Below are positions 37,951 to 47,911 of a stretch of 64,000 nucleotides of DNA, piece by piece (positions within the stretch are counted from its first letter, which is position 1; each line of letters starts with the position of its first letter). A program made the position numbers and the translations under genes. Source of the DNA: Neorhodopirellula pilleata (lineage in GTDB: Bacteria; Planctomycetota; Planctomycetia; Pirellulales; Pirellulaceae). The DNA lies in contig NZ_SJPM01000014.1 of the NCBI RefSeq assembly GCF_007859915.1, positions 81,954-145,953 of the forward strand, written 5' to 3'. The notes under the pieces are model-generated. The model searched no databases, was not told the DNA's origin, and saw only the letters and a program-made list of their open reading frames with translations.

Positions 37951-38424
37951 ATGAGCGTTCCAAAGCGAAAACTTGATTTCCAAACGGCCGACGACGTGAT
38001 CGGTGAGATCGAGAGATTGAGACTCGACGGCTATTCCAGGTTGAAACGTTGGAACCTGACTCAGATGTGTGAGCATCTCACTAAGACGATGGAAGGCGAG
38101 ATGAATGGTTTCGGGTTTCGCATTCCCTGGCTTCTTCGTCGAACCGTCGGCAATTGGATGACTCGCCGCGTCCTGAAAACTCGGTCCATGCCCAGCGTTC
38201 CGACGTTGCCGAGCTTGCGTCCGACTGCTGGCGATGTGGCTGAAGATTCAGTGGTTATCGAGCAGTGCATTGCGACAATTAGAAAGGCCGAACTGTTTGA
38301 TGGCAGTTTGGATGACTATCCTTTCGTTGACGGATTATCCCATGACGAGTGGCGACAATTCATGTGGATCCACGCCGCCCATCATCTAGGCTTTCTTGTC
38401 CCGTGTGACTCGGCCGAATGTTGA
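37951..38424 (+). CDS. DUF1569 (DinB-like) protein, second copy
   Basis: 157 residues from ATG 37951 (AGAGG upstream). Family marks: KRWNLTQMCEHLTKTMEGEM with the first His, PWLLRRTVGNWMTRR, and the end SHDEWRQFMWIHAAHHLGFL, the metal-type His pair. About 30% alike by eye to the protein at 34294-34761. The longer in-frame extension upstream runs antisense to the radical SAM gene and is not coding. It converges on the papain-like pseudogene. Confidence 0.85.
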   Translation: MSVPKRKLDFQTADDVIGEIERLRLDGYSRLKRWNLTQMCEHLTKTMEGEMNGFGFRIPWLLRRTVGNWMTRRVLKTRSMPSVPTLPSLRPTAGDVAEDSVVIEQCIATIRKAELFDGSLDDYPFVDGLSHDEWRQFMWIHAAHHLGFLVPCDSAEC

Positions 38425-38437
38425 CTACCTGGCGAAT

Positions 38438-38944
38438 TCATTGGTGAATCGGCGATGCGTGAAGAAGTCGGTCGGGGGTGTGCCAGGATTTTGCGGGGAG
38501 TGGGATTCCGGCTGACGTGAGGGCTCCGTGGACGAATTGGCTGCAGTAGATGCGTCCGTCGGGATGTGAGTTGGGATTGAAGAATTGCTTCAATCCATAA
38601 CGTCGCCCCACGTTTTGGTTCGCGTAGTCGCGGATGCCTTGCACTTGGGCAGGTGTGAGTGGTTCGCTTGGTGGAACGTAGCGGACGATCCACGGCTTGC
38701 CGGCTGCATAACGGTTGATCGGTGAGCATTTGGCTCTTGGGAATGTCGATTCGCAAACCTTGCCGTCAATCACGATCGCGGTGTGCGTCTAATGCGTTCC
38801 GGTTACTCGCGAGAGGAAGTTGCCGAAGCGTCCTTTCAGACGGGACATCACCAACGTGCCATCGGGATAGGTTTGGCCGGAACATTCGGTGCAAACAAAG
38901 AACAAGAACATCGACGTTGCAATCCATCGCGTGAACGCGTGCAT
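38438..38944 (-). pseudogene. YiiX-type permuted papain-like amidase with in-frame TAG
   Basis: The frame starts at ATG 38944 (GGAG upstream) with a signal peptide (WIATSMFLFFVCTECSGQ), then DGTLVMSRLKGRFGNFLSRV, then THTAIVIDGKVCES and, near the end, RIYCSQFVHGALTSAGIPLP with the catalytic Cys (YCSQ). The His in THTAIV is the other catalytic residue. A single TAG at 38789-38791 interrupts the frame between TGTH and THTAIV, inside the conserved block. Otherwise the 168 codons are intact, so this is a recent nonsense mutation or a read-through codon. The family acts on peptide, lipid or amide bonds at the envelope. Confidence 0.75.
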
Positions 38945-39044
38945 GTGAGAACTCCATTTCGTGTCAACGAGAAAATTTTTCTTAAGGCGAGGGCTTCGTG
39001 ACTGAATGGATCGATGGTTGGGTGGATGAGTTGATTGGTTGGCT

Positions 39045-39758
39045 CTAGCGCCAGATGACTCGTTCGATTCCGTGTTTGCGGAGGGCGGCTTTCTGGAACT
39101 CGGGACGCCGCCGTCGGTAGCCGGGTGGGTCGATGTGTTCGTGCTTGAACGAGTGAGAGATATCGCAGGCGACGTTGACGCCGGCGATCTTGCACCGCCA
39201 GAAGAAGTCCCAGTGCTCTTCGACTTTGAGCGATTCATCCCAGCGGATCGCTTGTAGGATGTCGCGATAGGCAACGAAGCAGTTGCCGACGTAGTGGCAC
39301 CAGCGGAGCGAGCCTTGGCGGCGGTAGTGACCGTGAGGAATCCGCAGTCGTTTGCCGTCGACCTTCATGAGCTTGGGCCGCTCTTGATGATTCGATAACG
39401 CGGCGAGCAGATCGAGGTCATGCCGGGCGTTGAGCTTGCGGACTAGTTCGGGCAATCGCGTTTGCTCGGTAACCATGTGGTCGTCGTCGGCGAAGACGAC
39501 AATCGGTGTGTCGCCGGCATCGAGCAAGCGGTTGCGGCCGGCGGAGAGCCCGATGTCGAATTCGGTCTCGATAATTTGGTCGACCATCGCGGCTTCGGCA
39601 GGGCAATTTGCCGAGAAGCGTAGCTCGGGTTGGCCGTCATCGAGGACATGGATCAACGGGCGATCGCTGCCATAATGTTCGTGAATGCTGCGAACGAGTG
39701 CAGCACAACACTGAGGCCGATGGATGGTCTTGATACAGAAAGTCACTTGATCACGCAC
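39045..39758 (-). CDS. GT-A fold glycosyltransferase
   Basis: 237 residues from GTG 39758, which has GGAGG 8 bases upstream and overlaps the stop of the preceding gene. The GT-A core is clear: VTFCIKTIHRPQCCAALVRS, LIHVLDDGQPELRF, GLSAGRNRLLDAGDTPIVVFADDDHMV (the acidic metal motif ADDDH), and the acceptor side HWDFFWRCKIAGV. It is a close paralogue of the C-terminal half of the neighbouring gene. It transfers a sugar from a nucleotide donor; donor and acceptor are unknown. It is cytoplasmic and part of the minus-strand cluster with the radical SAM gene. Confidence 0.85.
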   Translation of the reverse strand: MRDQVTFCIKTIHRPQCCAALVRSIHEHYGSDRPLIHVLDDGQPELRFSANCPAEAAMVDQIIETEFDIGLSAGRNRLLDAGDTPIVVFADDDHMVTEQTRLPELVRKLNARHDLDLLAALSNHQERPKLMKVDGKRLRIPHGHYRRQGSLRWCHYVGNCFVAYRDILQAIRWDESLKVEEHWDFFWRCKIAGVNVACDISHSFKHEHIDPPGYRRRRPEFQKAALRKHGIERVIWR

Positions 39759-41262
39759 GAACCACACCTCCGCCGGGATAACGCATTGAATGAAAACCGT
39801 GTTTGCGTAGTCCCATGGATCGGTATTGGGATCGCTTGCGGAGGTCGCGATAATCTTTGGACGCGACGTGGGCGTGGCGAATGAAACAATCGCCAGCGAC
39901 GGCCACTTTCAATTCCGCGAGTTTGGCTCGATAGAAGAACTCCCAGTGCTCGAAGGTTTTGATTTCCTCGTCCCAACGGAGGTTGCGGATCGTTGCGGTT
40001 CGGGCGAGGAACGCGTTGGATGACATGTGGCACCAGGCGACGTAGCCGTTGCGTTTGATCTCACCGCGATGCATTCAGATCCGTTTGCCGTTCATCAGCG
40101 GCGAGAGCATTGTCGGCCGGCCGCCGGCCCCTTGCCGGACACCAAGGATGTCGATGTCGAGTTTGCTGAACCGATCAATGAGCTTGTCTAGGTTGAGGTT
40201 CGGCGTGACGACGTGATCATCGTCAAGCAAGAACATGAACTCGGTGGTAACCGCATCCACCGAGATGTTGCGGCCGACTCCGACTCCAACATCGACTTGT
40301 GGCGGGTGAATGACTTGGCACTTCGCGGCGGTCTCAGGATACGCGGGAAGGAAGCGGCGTTCGGGCTGTCCATCATCGACGACGATGATGTTGTTGTTGG
40401 GCTCGGCAATGTGTTTGCACAACGACTCGACCAAGCGATGGCAGGACCAGGGTCGATGAATGGTCTTGATGCAAAACGTGATGTCACTCAGTTTCATCGG
40501 CCGACTCCGGGGGAAGGATGCGTGCGAGCGAACCGGCCACGCTGGCGGTTCGAATCGGACTTCGACGTTGGGCGGAAATGGTTTAGTTCGTTCCAACCAG
40601 CGGGCGTTGTGTTCGATCGTGGTAACTTTGGCAACGCGATGAGCGAGCCAGAACGTCGAACGGCCGCTGCCAAACTCGAGGACGTGCATCATCGGATCCA
40701 GCAGCAATTCGAGAGACGCGATCTCTTCGGGCTGCATCCACGGCTCGGGAGCGGTGAAGAGTCGCTTGATCGGATGATAGATCGTCGGTGCCAATCCGAT
40801 CGGCATGGAAGGCTTCCAAGTGACCGTTCGCGAGTTGGGGATACTGACCGGGGCGATTCCGCAGTGGGCGGCGAGCGTGGCGAACCGGCATTCACCCGTT
40901 AGTCGTTCGAGTCCTTGAAGATCATCGGTGTAGATCCGAGTCAACAAAGCCACATCGTAACGGCTTTCGCAACGTTCCAGTTCGTTCAAAAACACGTGCT
41001 CGCCGGCACGATGACACTGCCGAAAAATCACCATCTGCGATTCCTCGTTCACCATCGAATGAAGATCGTGCAGCATCAATTCGGCCTGTTGCCGGTACCC
41101 GTCGTCTAATGCCAGATACGCCGCAAATATCGTGTCCACATCCGTCTTCGCCAATTCCGACCAATTCAACCGAATCGGAATTTCCAGCACTGAAAACATC
41201 TCCGCCAACAACCCGTTAGACGTCTGCCGCAGAACCGTCCGCGGATTAAAACTGCTTGTCAT
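39751..41262 (-). pseudogene. Methyltransferase-like/GT-A two-part protein with in-frame TGA
   Basis: A 503-codon frame from ATG 41262 (GGGAGG upstream) broken by one TGA at 40075-40077. The first 150 residues are a helical domain of unknown type (NWSELAKTDVDTIFAAYLAL). Residues about 165-255 resemble a shortened Rossmann methyltransferase (HVLEFGSGRSTFWLAHRVAK, then TTIEHNARW). From about 265 a GT-A domain follows (ITFCIKTIHRPWSCHRLVES, VVDDGQPERRF, FLLDDDHVV). The TGA falls between NGKRI and MHRGEIKRNG; the paralogue at 39045 has an Arg there (DGKRLRIPHG), so CGA to TGA explains it. After the stop the frame stays intact to its end. Confidence 0.75.
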
Positions 41263-41362
41263 CGAACATAAACCTCCCAATCTTTGGTCTAAAGTACATA
41301 CTTCATCTCTAGCCGAAAAAAACGCTCCCAACGCAGGAACGTACTAACCCTCTCGGAGTCAC

Positions 41363-42094
41363 TCACTCCACGAATAAACCCATCGTTTCCAACTGGATCC
41401 GCATCGCCTCAGGGGACACAGCGAACTTAGCCGCCAACGGATCGCAAAACGTCTCGCGACGCAGCCGAACCGGATCCACCGAGCCAGCATCGTCCCCATC
41501 AACAAACGAAATCCGATTCGAGTCAACGTTCGGAACTCGCCGTTGAATTTCTACTTCGCTGACTGGCTCGTCGCCGCCAGTCAGCTCTCTCCATGCCGCC
41601 AGCATCAGCCGTTTGGGCATCAACAAGCACGCCGCAAACGCATCGGCCTGCCGCTCAATCTGTGATCGACGACCATCGGATCGATGAATCACTTCCGGCA
41701 TTGCCTCATCGCCGAACAACATCGGATTGCCATCGTGGTCGACAAAGTAATGACGATGCAAAATCCAGTGACCAAGTTCGTGCCCAAATGTGAAATTGAA
41801 CCGCGGCAGCATCAATGGCCACACGTCAGGGTTGATTTCGTGATCGAACATAATCAGCCCGCGACGCAGCCACGTCGCACCGTGAATGCGGTCGGCAAAC
41901 CGCGATTGCAGGTCAACGAACTCGAATTCCAATTCCAGCAAGCTCGTCGCAATGTCTTCGACTTCGATCGGCGCGACCGTCGGCATCCGCACCAACCGCT
42001 CGTACCGATCCAGCACCGCATCAGCCTCAGCCGCTATCTCCGTAAGCGTCAATTCGGGCACGTCAAATCCCTGTGCCAGCAGGTCCAACGTCAT
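41363..42094 (-). CDS. ImmA/IrrE family metallopeptidase (toxin-antitoxin or regulator type)
   Basis: 243 residues from ATG 42094 (GGGGAAG upstream). The zinc motif is FTFGHELGHWILHRHYF (HExxH) with the later Glu in ERQADAFAACLLMP, the usual ImmA/IrrE set. The N-terminal 60 residues are a helical lead. Such proteins cleave a repressor partner, usually an XRE-family protein encoded just upstream. Here only the last codons of that partner remain (42097-42160). The pair was therefore broken by the event at about 42160. Confidence 0.85.
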   Translation of the reverse strand: MTLDLLAQGFDVPELTLTEIAAEADAVLDRYERLVRMPTVAPIEVEDIATSLLELEFEFVDLQSRFADRIHGATWLRRGLIMFDHEINPDVWPLMLPRFNFTFGHELGHWILHRHYFVDHDGNPMLFGDEAMPEVIHRSDGRRSQIERQADAFAACLLMPKRLMLAAWRELTGGDEPVSEVEIQRRVPNVDSNRISFVDGDDAGSVDPVRLRRETFCDPLAAKFAVSPEAMRIQLETMGLFVE

Positions 42095-42096
42095 CG

Positions 42097-42160
42097 TCAC
42101 TTCCCCTTTTCCCGCATGCGTTTGATGGTTTGTTGCAGTTTCTCGACGAGTGCAGTCCGG
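42097..42160 (-). pseudogene. 3' end of the XRE-type partner gene of ImmA/IrrE
   Basis: The frame reads ...ALVEKLQQTIKRMREKGK and a stop at 42097-42099, two bases before the ImmA/IrrE start codon region. This is the Lys-rich end typical of XRE/HigA-like proteins in such operons. Upstream codons beyond about 42160 do not continue a sensible protein and belong to the STAND-type gene on the other strand. Confidence 0.55.
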
Positions 42161-44394
42161 CTTCAGTTCGCTTGCTTCAAGGGCTCGCGGCGGCAAGCTC
42201 GCATCGTATTCGAATCATTGCGATCGAGCACTTTGAGCGACTGACGGGCGGCGGTGCTAATCAGCCGGAAGCATGGCTCGACAAGTTGCCACCGGAGACG
42301 ACCAATGCAATCCTCCGCACAAACTTTCCGGAAGTACCGGAAGAAACCCGTGAACGTATCGTCATCCTTTCCGACGGATACATTCGTTTCGCTGCCCTGA
42401 TTTGTCGGAACGAATCGGGCCTCAATCTGAGCGACCTGACGCAGACGATTCAATCTGTCAGTCAGTGGGTGGATCACTATTTGGATGACGATGTGGATTG
42501 CGACCTGGTCGGTGCGATCGCCTTGTTTTCGCGAGTCGGCTTCCGAGATGAATTCCGAGGCGAGTTGGAAAGTCTGTCTGACTTGACCTCTACACCCATT
42601 CGAGAAATTGAGCGTCGCGTTGAGAAGATTCGAAATCGAACCGGCTTCGTAACTCAACAGGGACAATTCTGGTACGTCACCCCAGAGTTGATCGCACCTG
42701 AGATGTTTCGTCGAGGATGGCGTGCCTTCGCGGAGAATGATTTGGATAGCTTTGTGAGGACTCTACCACCACCAATGCTTGAACAATTCAAACGTCGCGT
42801 CGAACACTACGGTGGCAAGGAGGTCGCGGCACGGGTCGCGGATTACTTTCGCGGATTGATGGTCACGCTTTCAATTGACGATTTGCTTGACGCCGATGTC
42901 GTCGAATTTATGGTCTCGATCGTAAAGTTGGATCCGTCCAGATACGTCCATCGGATCGCCGACCTCGTTGAAAACAGCTCCGCCGAAGACATCGGCAAGA
43001 TCGGCACGCAATTAGGAAGCGGCTCGTGGGGGCCACGACGGCATCTTGTTTGGATGTTTGAAAAGATGGCACTCTTTCCAGAGTTCTTTCTCGATGCGGA
43101 AAGAGCGCTCTTCAAACTCGCATCGACCGAAACTGAGGACCACATCGGAAACAACGCGACAAAGATCTGGGCGACGCTTTGGCAGATCTACTTTTCCAAT
43201 ACTTCGTTGCCGTTCGATGAAAGGTTGACAGTTCTAAAGCGGCGATTTGACAGCCCAATGTCACTGGGACTTTGTGAACTTGCAATCGATGCCATGATCG
43301 GTCGCACCGGAGGTGGTCCGGTTCCTCCTCCCTTCTACGCGGGCCGTCCCGTTCCGGACGTGTGGTCTCCACAATCCCGAGAAAATGAGAGGCAATACGT
43401 TGAGAAGGAATTTGCGAGTTCACCACGACATACGATGGGATTGGTCGAGGTCATCGGAAACAAAATGGATTTGTTTTCGAGGATCCTTACCTCGATCGAG
43501 AATGATGAGCTGTCCTCTGTCGACGTTGTGCGATTGGCCTACAACTTTGGCGGTCAGCCTCTGCCCCCCGAGGCGAGCTTGCGGTTGCTCGAATCATTCG
43601 CGTGCGACGACGCGAGATTTGATCGCGAGGCAAACTGGATGGTGCGATTAATTCATCACCTCATCATGGCAAATCGCCACGGAGAGGCTGAGCAAGATAT
43701 TCTCGCTTCGCCTGCGTTTCGGGTGATCGCTCGTGAGACCTTGCAAAAAGCATTGCCCCAACTGGATCGTCACTCCGTTGGAGAATGGTGCCAGATTGGT
43801 TCGAGGCTTATTCAAAGAGGCGATTTGGAGTGCTTTAAGCTGTTTGAGGAGGCACTCGGTTCTGACGACCCTACCTTGTGTCGGAAGTCACTTACCAGTC
43901 TCGAAGAGTTGGCAGAAGGTTACCCCGTTGAAGTGATGGACTGTTTCGGAAGGGCGTTGGCCGGTGACTCTGGGATGTACCTCCGTGTCCACAACTGCGA
44001 TTCGCTTCTTAGCGCTCTTCCAAAACGCGTGGTGCTTGATTGGTGTGACGGCAAAACAACCAATGAAGTGAAGATGATCGCACGGCACATGCCACCTCCT
44101 TATCAAGCGGGAACATCGATGAACGTGCCCGAGGTACTGGACGAGTTCCTGATTTCCTATGGCAGTGACGAAATTGTGGCCGAACTCCACGCAGGAAAGA
44201 ACAGTTCAGGAGTTTGGAATGGACCTCTGTCGCCGCAACTCAAGGATGAGGCCGAGCGGCTGACGTCATTGTTGAGCCATCCGAATCAATGGATTTACCG
44301 TTACGCTGCCCTCGAACGAGATTATTTGCTGGCCTGGGCAGAGCGTGAACAGATCCGTGAAGCAAACGAAGCCATTCAGCACCGAACGAAATAG
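42160..44394 (+). CDS. C-terminal part of a STAND-type NTPase/repeat protein, N-terminally truncated
   Basis: About 745 codons in one open frame with no valid start near its beginning; the frame runs back to 42073 only as antisense of the ImmA gene. The first residues (HRIRIIAIEHFERLTGGG, ETTNAILRTNFPEVPEE) look like the end of a P-loop NTPase module (sensor/winged helix). The rest is a long helical repeat region (for example WMFEKMALFPEFFLDAERAL and FKLFEEALGSDDPTLCRKSL). Walker A and B would lie in the missing part. Large proteins of this plan act in phage defence or signalling. It is probably inactive unless expressed from an internal start. Confidence 0.65.
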   Translation, partial: ASVRLLQGLAAASSHRIRIIAIEHFERLTGGGANQPEAWLDKLPPETTNAILRTNFPEVPEETRERIVILSDGYIRFAALICRNESGLNLSDLTQTIQSVSQWVDHYLDDDVDCDLVGAIALFSRVGFRDEFRGELESLSDLTSTPIREIERRVEKIRNRTGFVTQQGQFWYVTPELIAPEMFRRGWRAFAENDLDSFVRTLPPPMLEQFKRRVEHYGGKEVAARVADYFRGLMVTLSIDDLLDADVVEFMVSIVKLDPSRYVHRIADLVENSSAEDIGKIGTQLGSGSWGPRRHLVWMFEKMALFPEFFLDAERALFKLASTETEDHIGNNATKIWATLWQIYFSNTSLPFDERLTVLKRRFDSPMSLGLCELAIDAMIGRTGGGPVPPPFYAGRPVPDVWSPQSRENERQYVEKEFASSPRHTMGLVEVIGNKMDLFSRILTSIENDELSSVDVVRLAYNFGGQPLPPEASLRLLESFACDDARFDREANWMVRLIHHLIMANRHGEAEQDILASPAFRVIARETLQKALPQLDRHSVGEWCQIGSRLIQRGDLECFKLFEEALGSDDPTLCRKSLTSLEELAEGYPVEVMDCFGRALAGDSGMYLRVHNCDSLLSALPKRVVLDWCDGKTTNEVKMIARHMPPPYQAGTSMNVPEVLDEFLISYGSDEIVAELHAGKNSSGVWNGPLSPQLKDEAERLTSLLSHPNQWIYRYAALERDYLLAWAEREQIREANEAIQHRTK

Positions 44395-44666
44395 TCGCAC
44401 TTTTGCTCCGTCGTTATTCGAGCTATCGCTTGCCTTAATCTACGGCCAGGAACTGAGAATCTCGACCAAAATGCGACTGCACCGTTCCGGATCATTTGCC
44501 CCCGAGAGTCCAAGGGATTTGATTGTCATAGGCTTTCCACCGAAAAGCGGTCGAAACAAATCTTGCTGCGGAGAAATTTTGGAATTGCGATCTGCCTAAG
44601 GGCTCGATTCGATATCCGTACTACAGTTGCCAATCAACGGCCGGCGGTCGGCCACCGTGCCCTGGC

Positions 44667-44918
44667 GTGAACGTGCAATGCTACGAAATCGAGACGCTCA
44701 TTTGCGGGTTATTGAACCAGCCGACCAAAGACTACGCAAAAGAAGTCCAAGTCATCGCCGCGGCTTGGAGCCAGCTAAACGAAGACGCCAAACGGATCGT
44801 GTTGCCCAAGATCCTCTCGAGGGCAGTTCTCGAAATGAGCACCGGTGAAATCACGCTCGGCTTGGTTGATGACGCAGCTGAGTTCGTTCGCGAAGCAGTG
44901 GAACATCAAACCGCCTAG
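44667..44918 (+). CDS. Hypothetical small protein
   Basis: 83 residues from GTG 44667, starting MNVQCYEIETLICGLLNQP. It is helical and acidic (AWSQLNEDAKRIVLPKILSRAV and ending VREAVEHQTA), with no motif recognised. The ribosome site is weak and the start is uncertain. It stands in a 730-base stretch between the STAND-type gene and the DUF1629-like gene; no other gene is visible there. Confidence 0.45.
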   Translation: MNVQCYEIETLICGLLNQPTKDYAKEVQVIAAAWSQLNEDAKRIVLPKILSRAVLEMSTGEITLGLVDDAAEFVREAVEHQTA

Positions 44919-45125
44919 GTGCTGGAACCATCTCATCTACTACGGATTGTTCTGAACGTCTGAGTCTTCTGAGAGTTCTGGGCTTCCAAGCGCGCCGAAG
45001 TTAAAATCGTGCTTCGACACGGTACGGATGAATTCTTATGCTCAGCTATTGACGCGGAACACAGATGGGAGCTTTGTTGACCTAACCGAGTCTCTGCAAG
45101 CATTTGTTGCGATTGATAATGGAAA

Positions 45126-45524
45126 ATGATGACCATGAACGTTTACGAATTGACCTATTTCGCGGACGATCCGCGATTCAGTGGCTTTGAGTTCCCCGAG
45201 GACGCTCCGTCACTGATCGGTCGCGAGTCGATTGCACGCGATTTTGATCCTGAACTCCACGGCGAGTTCGATTGGAGGCCCGTTTCGCTGGCGAAAGTTT
45301 GGGTTCCCCAAAGAGTGGTTGGAGGGGTCGAGCCGTACAACGACTACCCGCGCGTGGGCATGTTGCCTGCCTTCAGTCGCCGCGCCGTCGATGCGTTGCG
45401 AGTCGAGCTTGATGCGAACGGCGAGATCTTGCCGGTGCAATCGAAGGTGGGTGAGTACTTCGTTTACAACGTGCTGACGAAATCGTTGGCGTTGGATGTA
45501 GATACACGTCGCATGCGTTCTTGA
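45126..45524 (+). pseudogene. DUF1629/imm11-like protein, 3'-truncated
   Basis: The first 120 codons match an imm11/DUF1629-type protein: YELTYFADDPRFSGFEF, SLIGRESIARDFDPELHG, VSLAKVWVPQ, GMLPAFSRRAVDALRVEL and GEILPVQSKVGEYFVYNVL. These proteins are often immunity factors beside polymorphic toxins. After LALDVD the residues no longer fit and the frame ends at 45524, within the 3' end of the opposing DUF1553 gene. Intact members are about 180-200 residues. Confidence 0.65.
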
Positions 45525-47911
45525 TACAACATTCGTCGCCACGTTGGTTTCGAGAAATTGTCGACAACTTCCCACTGCGCGTATCGCTGCTTGACATCGT
45601 GAATGCGATAGCTGGAACCGCCAATACTTGTGTCCAGATGGCCTGATGCCAACAGGACGTTGTCGCGGATCACTTCGGCCTCAACACGTCGCGGCGGAAA
45701 TCGCCACAACAGTTGTGCGGATGAGTCTTTCGCCAAGCCGACTTCATTTGGAGCTGCCGATTGGCGGAATCCTCGGGACATCACCATCATACGAATCATG
45801 TCCTTGACCGAGTAATCGGACGCGATGAATTGATCGGCCAACCAATCAAGTAGCTCGGGATGAGTCGGCGAGGCACCGGCCAGTCCGAAGTCGCTGGGCG
45901 TCGCCACGATGCCACTTCCGAAAATGTGGTGCCACGTTCGGTTCGCCATCACACGCGCCGTCAACGGATTGTTTGAGTCGACCAATCATTCGGCGAATGC
46001 TTTACGCCGCTGCGCACCCGGGCTGTCCGGCTCGATTCCGAGGTCTCCGTTGAAACGCGATGGAGCCGATGCGAAAACAGGATCGCGCGGACTTTCGGGA
46101 CTGCCACGAGCGAACACAAACGTTTCGACCGGTTCAACAAAGCGGGCCACAAACGCGGGCTGAGGTCCCTCTTCGATCATCACCGCGATGATCTCATCAA
46201 TCTTTTGTTGGATTGCCTTCCGTTGCTGGTCCTCACTCGATTTCTGCTTCATCGCCGAAGTGGTGGCGAACGGTTGCCATTTCCCCGATTCGTCTTCGAC
46301 CTCCAAGCGAAAGTCGCCGTATTGGATGTTATGCAAGCCGTTGATGTAGTCGGTTTCTAGAAAATCTTCGCGGTTTGAACTGAGGCGAAGGCGGCTGATC
46401 TGTGTCGGCTCAGGAAAATGAAATGTGACCCACGGTTTCTCCGGCGAATCTTTGGGGGAGTTGGCTTTGAATTCTTTGGCGCCGTAAACCTGATTGACCA
46501 AATTCTCGGCGCTCATGCCTTCGTTCTTCGTCGCTGGGTTTTCCGAAACCGTCACGCCCAAGGATGGAAGTGCGACATTCCGCAGCCCGTCCTGCTCTCT
46601 TGGATCGTCTTGCAAGATCTCGACTTCGTCCATCAGCACAAAGCGTCCGGTGAAGGCAATACGAAGCGAATCGATCGTACGGCTGGGGAAGTGGACTTCT
46701 TGAAAGCCCTTCCAGTCTTCGATCCATGCCCAACCCTCCGCTCGCATTTGACCGCGCAAATGCTCTAATTCCGCACGCAGCTCGCTTTCGCGATGCACAC
46801 GCGGATCATCGTTTGGCAATTCCGGATAGCGACTTCCAAACTCGACGTCCTGAAACACCGCCGTCATCGAGTAGTAGTCGGAAATCGAGATTGGATCGAA
46901 CTTGTGGTTGTGGCAACGGGCACACCCGACGGTCATACCCATCACGGATGCACCAACCGTCTGTAGAATCTCGTCCATCCGATCGGCCCGGGCTTGGCGA
47001 CGAGCAGATGGTTCGGCCCCCACGGTCGCGGATGGAACATGCGGACCCGAAACGAGAAAACCGGTTGCTGGGCCAGCGTTCATCGTGTCGCCCGCGAGCT
47101 GCTCGCGAATGAACTGATCGTACGATTTGTCTTCGTTGAACGAATTGACCACGTAGTCACGATACATCCAAGCGTTCTTACGATACAGATTACTCTCGCT
47201 GCCATTCGTCTCGGCCCAGCGGATCACGTCCAGCCAGTGCTGTGCCCAACGCTCACCAAAATGCGGTGACCCAAGCAGTTCGTCGACAAGCGATCGGTAG
47301 GCGACGTCTGCGTCTCTCTCGAACGCCTCAATGAATTCCTCGGTGCGCTGAGGTGTCGGCGCGAGACCGGTCAAAACGATCGATACGCGCCGAATTAGCG
47401 AACGCGGATCGGCCGGTTCCGAGAAACCAAGTCCGGCCGCCACGAGTTTCTCGCTGAGGAAGTCGTCGATCGAATCGTGTTTGAATTCAGTTCGGCGAGG
47501 CAGGAATGCCCAATGGTCAATTTCTTGTTCAGCGCGATCGTCCATTTGGCCGGGCCAAATCGCTCCCTCTTTGATCCATCGTGTTACCAGTTCAATTTCT
47601 TCGGCGGGAAGCTTGTCCTCATCGGGCGGCATCGCCATGTTTGGATCGACATGGCTGATGACTTCGATCAAATAGCTTTTGTCCGGCTTGCCCGGCACCA
47701 AGGCTGCGAGTCCCGAATCGCCGCCGCGAAGCATGTAGCCACGACGATCTAGTCGAAGACCGGATTCTTGTTCGTCCTCGCCGTGACAATGCAGACAATT
47801 GTTTTCCAGTATCGGCAGGACGTCATTCTCGAAGTCAATTTCAGCCGCTTGCGACGAGATTAAGCCGAGGCTGCCGAATGTGACTGTTAGTAGAAATAAG
47901 AATCGCGTCAT
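45464..47911 (-). pseudogene. PSCyt1/PSCyt2/PSD1 (DUF1549-DUF1553) protein with in-frame TGA and lost 3' end
   Basis: Starts MTRFLFLLTVTFGSLGLISS (signal peptide), then the cytochrome-like PSCyt1 motif NNCLHCHGEDEQESGLRLDR. The DUF1549 domain follows (DDFLSEKLVAAGLGFSEPAD, WAQHWLDVIRWAETNGSE), a beta-sandwich insert, and the DUF1553 domain from NNPLTARVMANRTWHHIFG. A single TGA at 45986-45988 replaces the conserved Trp in the AEW(L)VD block. The gene also stops early after ERMRR, 100-150 residues short. Its start overlaps the sulfatase stop (ATGA). Intact planctomycete relatives are exported proteins of unknown reaction, often beside sulfatases. Confidence 0.85.
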
